From assembly GCF_011742925.1 (NCBI RefSeq), contig NZ_WAEL01000014.1, forward strand, positions 1 to 64,000: a stretch of 64,000 bases of DNA, written 5' to 3'. The position numbers and the translations under genes were made by a program. The notes below the pieces were generated by a model. That model did no database searches and had not been told where the DNA came from. It worked only from the letters and a program-made list of their open reading frames with translations. Of the stretch, positions 61,561 through 64,000 are shown piece after piece (the first letter of the stretch is position 1; the number at the start of each line of letters is the position of its first letter). The stretch is from Fibrivirga algicola. Lineage in GTDB: Bacteria; Bacteroidota; Bacteroidia; Cytophagales; Spirosomataceae.

Positions 61561-64000
61561 ATGACTCGATTATATACAGCACGAACGATTCGGCTAGCAG
61601 GAGCCGCAGCGCTTATTTCGGGCGGTCTTTTTGTGGGCGCTTATTCCACTACCGACCTAAGCCGCGCCTCTACTCCGTTTCTGAACCGGTTCTTCGCCAC
61701 TCTGTCCGACGATGATAAGCATGACCCCAAAAATGCGGTGGCCAGCCTCAACGTCACGCCTGGTTTGCAGGCATCGCTGTTCGCGGCCGAACCCATGCTG
61801 AAGAACCCAACCAACATCGACGTCGATGCAAAAGGGCGCGTGTGGGTTTGCGAAGCGTACAACTACCGCCCAGCGATCAACGGTAACCCTACCGACGCGG
61901 CCGGTGACCGCATTGTGATTCTGGAAGACCAGAACGGCGATGGTGCCGCCGATGTGAGCAAGGTGTTTTACCAGGGCCCAGAACTCCAGTCGCCGCTAGG
62001 TATCTGGGTGCAGGGCAACAAAGTCATCGTGTCGGATAGCCCTAACGTCTGGGTGTTCACCGATGAAAACGGCGACGATAAAGCGGATAAAAAAGAGATT
62101 CTATTCACGGGCCTCAGCGGCGATCAGCACGACCACGGCATGCACGCCTTTGTGTTTGGCCCCGACGGAAAATGGTATTTCAACTTCGGTAACGAAGGCC
62201 AGCAGATAAAAGACAAAGACGGGAAGGCCATTTTCGACCGAAACACGGGCAAAGCCATCGATAAACAAGGCTACCGGCAGGGCATGGTGTTCCGCTGCAA
62301 CCCTGATGGTTCGGAGATGGAAGTGCTGGGCCAAAACTTTCGGAATAACTTCGAAGTGGCCGTCGATTCATATGGAACACTCTGGCAGTCGGACAACGAC
62401 GACGACGGCAACAAGAGCGTCCGGATCAACTACGTCATGGAGTATGGCAACTACGGCTACACCGACGAGCTGACCGGTGCTGGCTGGAGCGCCAACCGCA
62501 CCAACCTGGAGAAAGAAATTCCGCAACGCCACTGGCACCTGAACGACCCGGGTGTAGTCCCCAATTTGCTACAGACCGGCGCGGGTTCGCCCACTGGCAT
62601 CATCGTGTACGAAGGCTCGCTACTGCCGGGTACGTTCCAGAACCAGATCATTCACTGCGATGCCGGACCAAACGTGGTGCGGGCCTACCCCGTAGAAAAA
62701 GACGGCGCGGGCTACAAAGCGACCATCGCCAACCTGGTTGAAGGTACGCGTGATCAGTGGTTCCGCCCGTCCGACGTTTGTGTAGCCCCCGACGGGTCGC
62801 TGATGATTGCCGACTGGTACGATCCTGGCGTAGGTGGCCATCAGGCCGGTGACCAAAACCGTGGCCGGATTTTCCGGATTGCGCCGCCAAACTCAACCTG
62901 GTCAGTTCCCAAAACAGATGTGTCGACCGTTGGTGGCGCTATTACGGCCTTGCAAAGCCCCAACATGTCGATCCGGTACATGGGCTGGACAGCCTTGCAT
63001 AAACTCGGCACAAAAGCCGAAAAACCACTGGCTAAACTCTACGGTTCAGCCACTAATCCGCGCATGAAAGCGCGTGCGCTTTGGCTGCTGAGCCAGCTAC
63101 CAAACGGCCAGAAGTACGTAGAAGCGGCTCTGAAAGATGAAAACCCCGACCTGCGTATTACCGCTTTACGTACTGCCCGCGAGCAGAAAATGAACGTGAT
63201 CGGGTACGTGAAGCGGCTGGTCAACGACCCCAGCGCGCAGGTACGTCGCGAATGTGCCCTGGCTCTGCGTCGCAACACGTCGGCCGAAGCCCCTGCCCTT
63301 TGGGCCCAATTGGCGGCTCAGCATGACGGCAAAGACCGCTGGTATCTGGAAGCCCTCGGCATTGGTGCCGACAATCAGTGGGATGCCTATTACGCAGCTT
63401 ATTTGACGCAATTGAACAACGATCCGCTCGCCAACGCAGGTGGGCGCGATGTAGTGTGGCGGGCCCGTACGGCCGCTTCCGTGCCGCTCTTAGCGCGACT
63501 GGCGGGCGAGACCGACGTGCCGCTGGCTAACCGGCTCCGTTATTTCCGGGCGTTCGATTTCAACCCCGGCAGTATGGAAAAGTCGAATGCACTGCTTCAG
63601 TTGATTCAAGGCCAGAACAACCCCGACGTGACCAAACTGGCGCTTCGCCATCTCGATCCGGCCTTCGTTACCAGCAGTGGCGCGGCAGCGAGTGCGCTGC
63701 AAAGCCTGCTGAACCAGACCTATGGCACCGCTGAGTACATGGAGTTGGTACAGCGTTATAATCCAACCGCTGAAAACGTTCGGCTCCGGCAGCTCGCCCT
63801 CCTGAAACCACTGGACAATCTCGGGAACAGTGCCGCCCGGCAACTCCTGAAACAGGAAGGCGGCGCGCTGGCCTGGGAAACGATCAACGGCCCGAACGCT
63901 GATGCAGCCATGAACATGGTGACAGCACTCCGCCGGGTGGGCAGCAAAGAATCACTCGACATCCTAAAAATGGTAGCGCTCGACGAGAAACGCGCTATGC
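61561..64000 (+). CDS. PVC-type membrane-bound dehydrogenase-like protein (3' end outside window)
   Basis: The frame is open from the ATG at 61561 to the window end, at least 813 residues. An N-terminal leader is followed by a propeller of the putative membrane-bound dehydrogenase type ('SLFAAEPMLKNPTNIDVDAKG', 'GRVWVCEAYNYRP', 'ILEDQNGDGAADVSKVF', 'WYDPGVGGH', 'NRGRIFRIAPP'). From about residue 455 the sequence changes to HEAT-like helical repeats ('RYMGWTALHKLG', 'KARALWLLSQL'). These proteins often end in a haem-binding CxxCH domain, which would lie beyond the window. Confidence 0.82.
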   Translation, partial: MTRLYTARTIRLAGAAALISGGLFVGAYSTTDLSRASTPFLNRFFATLSDDDKHDPKNAVASLNVTPGLQASLFAAEPMLKNPTNIDVDAKGRVWVCEAYNYRPAINGNPTDAAGDRIVILEDQNGDGAADVSKVFYQGPELQSPLGIWVQGNKVIVSDSPNVWVFTDENGDDKADKKEILFTGLSGDQHDHGMHAFVFGPDGKWYFNFGNEGQQIKDKDGKAIFDRNTGKAIDKQGYRQGMVFRCNPDGSEMEVLGQNFRNNFEVAVDSYGTLWQSDNDDDGNKSVRINYVMEYGNYGYTDELTGAGWSANRTNLEKEIPQRHWHLNDPGVVPNLLQTGAGSPTGIIVYEGSLLPGTFQNQIIHCDAGPNVVRAYPVEKDGAGYKATIANLVEGTRDQWFRPSDVCVAPDGSLMIADWYDPGVGGHQAGDQNRGRIFRIAPPNSTWSVPKTDVSTVGGAITALQSPNMSIRYMGWTALHKLGTKAEKPLAKLYGSATNPRMKARALWLLSQLPNGQKYVEAALKDENPDLRITALRTAREQKMNVIGYVKRLVNDPSAQVRRECALALRRNTSAEAPALWAQLAAQHDGKDRWYLEALGIGADNQWDAYYAAYLTQLNNDPLANAGGRDVVWRARTAASVPLLARLAGETDVPLANRLRYFRAFDFNPGSMEKSNALLQLIQGQNNPDVTKLALRHLDPAFVTSSGAAASALQSLLNQTYGTAEYMELVQRYNPTAENVRLRQLALLKPLDNLGNSAARQLLKQEGGALAWETINGPNADAAMNMVTALRRVGSKESLDILKMVALDEKRAM

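Larger units (their letters stand above)
173..63246. repeat. Dispersed 9-mer CAGGTACGT, 33 copies
   Basis: Forward (CAGGTACGT) starts: 1459, 7184, 16809, 17300, 19542, 22238, 23411, 25796, 26867, 28266, 28357, 32752, 37192, 37570, 42043, 43044, 46197, 46432, 51221, 60903, 63238. Reverse (ACGTACCTG) starts: 173, 9582, 14370, 16417, 19852, 31940, 33642, 41835, 49903, 50158, 54417, 58637. They lie in genes of unrelated function and between genes. Roughly thirty further copies of the core GGTACGT with other flanks are present. Counted by hand. Confidence 0.8.

Noticed and set aside
1-64000. CRISPR array, transposase, integrase or rRNA
   Set aside because: I looked for regularly spaced repeats, DDE/tyrosine recombinase motifs and rRNA segments and found none; the dispersed inverted repeats are not associated with a transposase here.

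Overview
The window looks like a chromosomal stretch of a Bacteroidota bacterium of the Cytophagales, most like Spirosoma and its relatives. This rests on family content: a SusC/SusD pair, a type IX secretion C-terminal sorting domain, TAnnTTTG-type -7 promoter elements, a Suf system with SufT, many secreted glycoside hydrolases and an arylsulfatase with its maturase. The species assignment is inference. No insertion sequence, phage, plasmid gene, CRISPR array or rRNA was seen, and there is one tRNA (Arg, ACG).

Layout. 1-301 is the tail of a large secreted or adhesin-like protein. 488-11821 holds the Suf iron-sulfur genes in two blocks: sufC-sufD, then sufS-sufE-sufT followed by a BrxA/B-type bacilliredoxin. 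Between the blocks lie a tandemly duplicated pair of reverse-strand genes (GH43 arabinanase-like plus a partner exported protein, present twice) and a PhyH-type dioxygenase. sufB is not next to sufC in this window. 11901-19279 is mixed: a sugar-phosphate isomerase-like protein, a cation-efflux transporter with a Cys-rich tail, a NUDIX hydrolase, a LysE-type exporter, two small disordered acidic proteins, a GH130-like protein, an unknown 352-residue protein and an OmpA-family protein. 19341-28605 is a long reverse-strand run: T9SS-sorted multidomain hydrolase, EamA transporter, NAD synthetase, two unknown proteins, a VWA protein and a HAD phosphatase. 28927-34635 is forward: sigma-54, a PAP2-like membrane protein, a 7TM AraC-type regulator, an acyltransferase and an enoyl-CoA hydratase/isomerase; tRNA-Arg follows. 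35717-47339 carries a membrane protein/histidine kinase pair and several polysaccharide-active or exported proteins: a GH9-polysaccharide deacetylase fusion, a beta-helix protein, a GH5-like enzyme, and a sulfatase beside a formylglycine-generating enzyme. 47435-64000 has an M28 peptidase, a PhoD-like phosphatase, a VOC protein, a Tricorn-like S41 protease, a SusC-SusD-phosphoesterase operon, and the start of a PVC-type membrane-bound dehydrogenase.

Functionally, most genes outside the Suf and housekeeping ones concern breakdown and uptake of plant-type polysaccharides and handling of sulfated or phosphorylated substrates at the cell surface. Regulation can be read only in part: several near-consensus Bacteroidota promoters and many long hairpin terminators, three of which belong to one dispersed inverted-repeat family.

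The most unusual signal is not a gene. The non-palindromic 9-mer CAGGTACGT occurs 33 times by hand count on the two strands, where about 0.5 would be expected by chance. It appears in all codon frames and between genes, so it behaves as a DNA-level signal. Second is a compact candidate small RNA at 12881-12981 with its own promoter, four predicted hairpins and a terminator.
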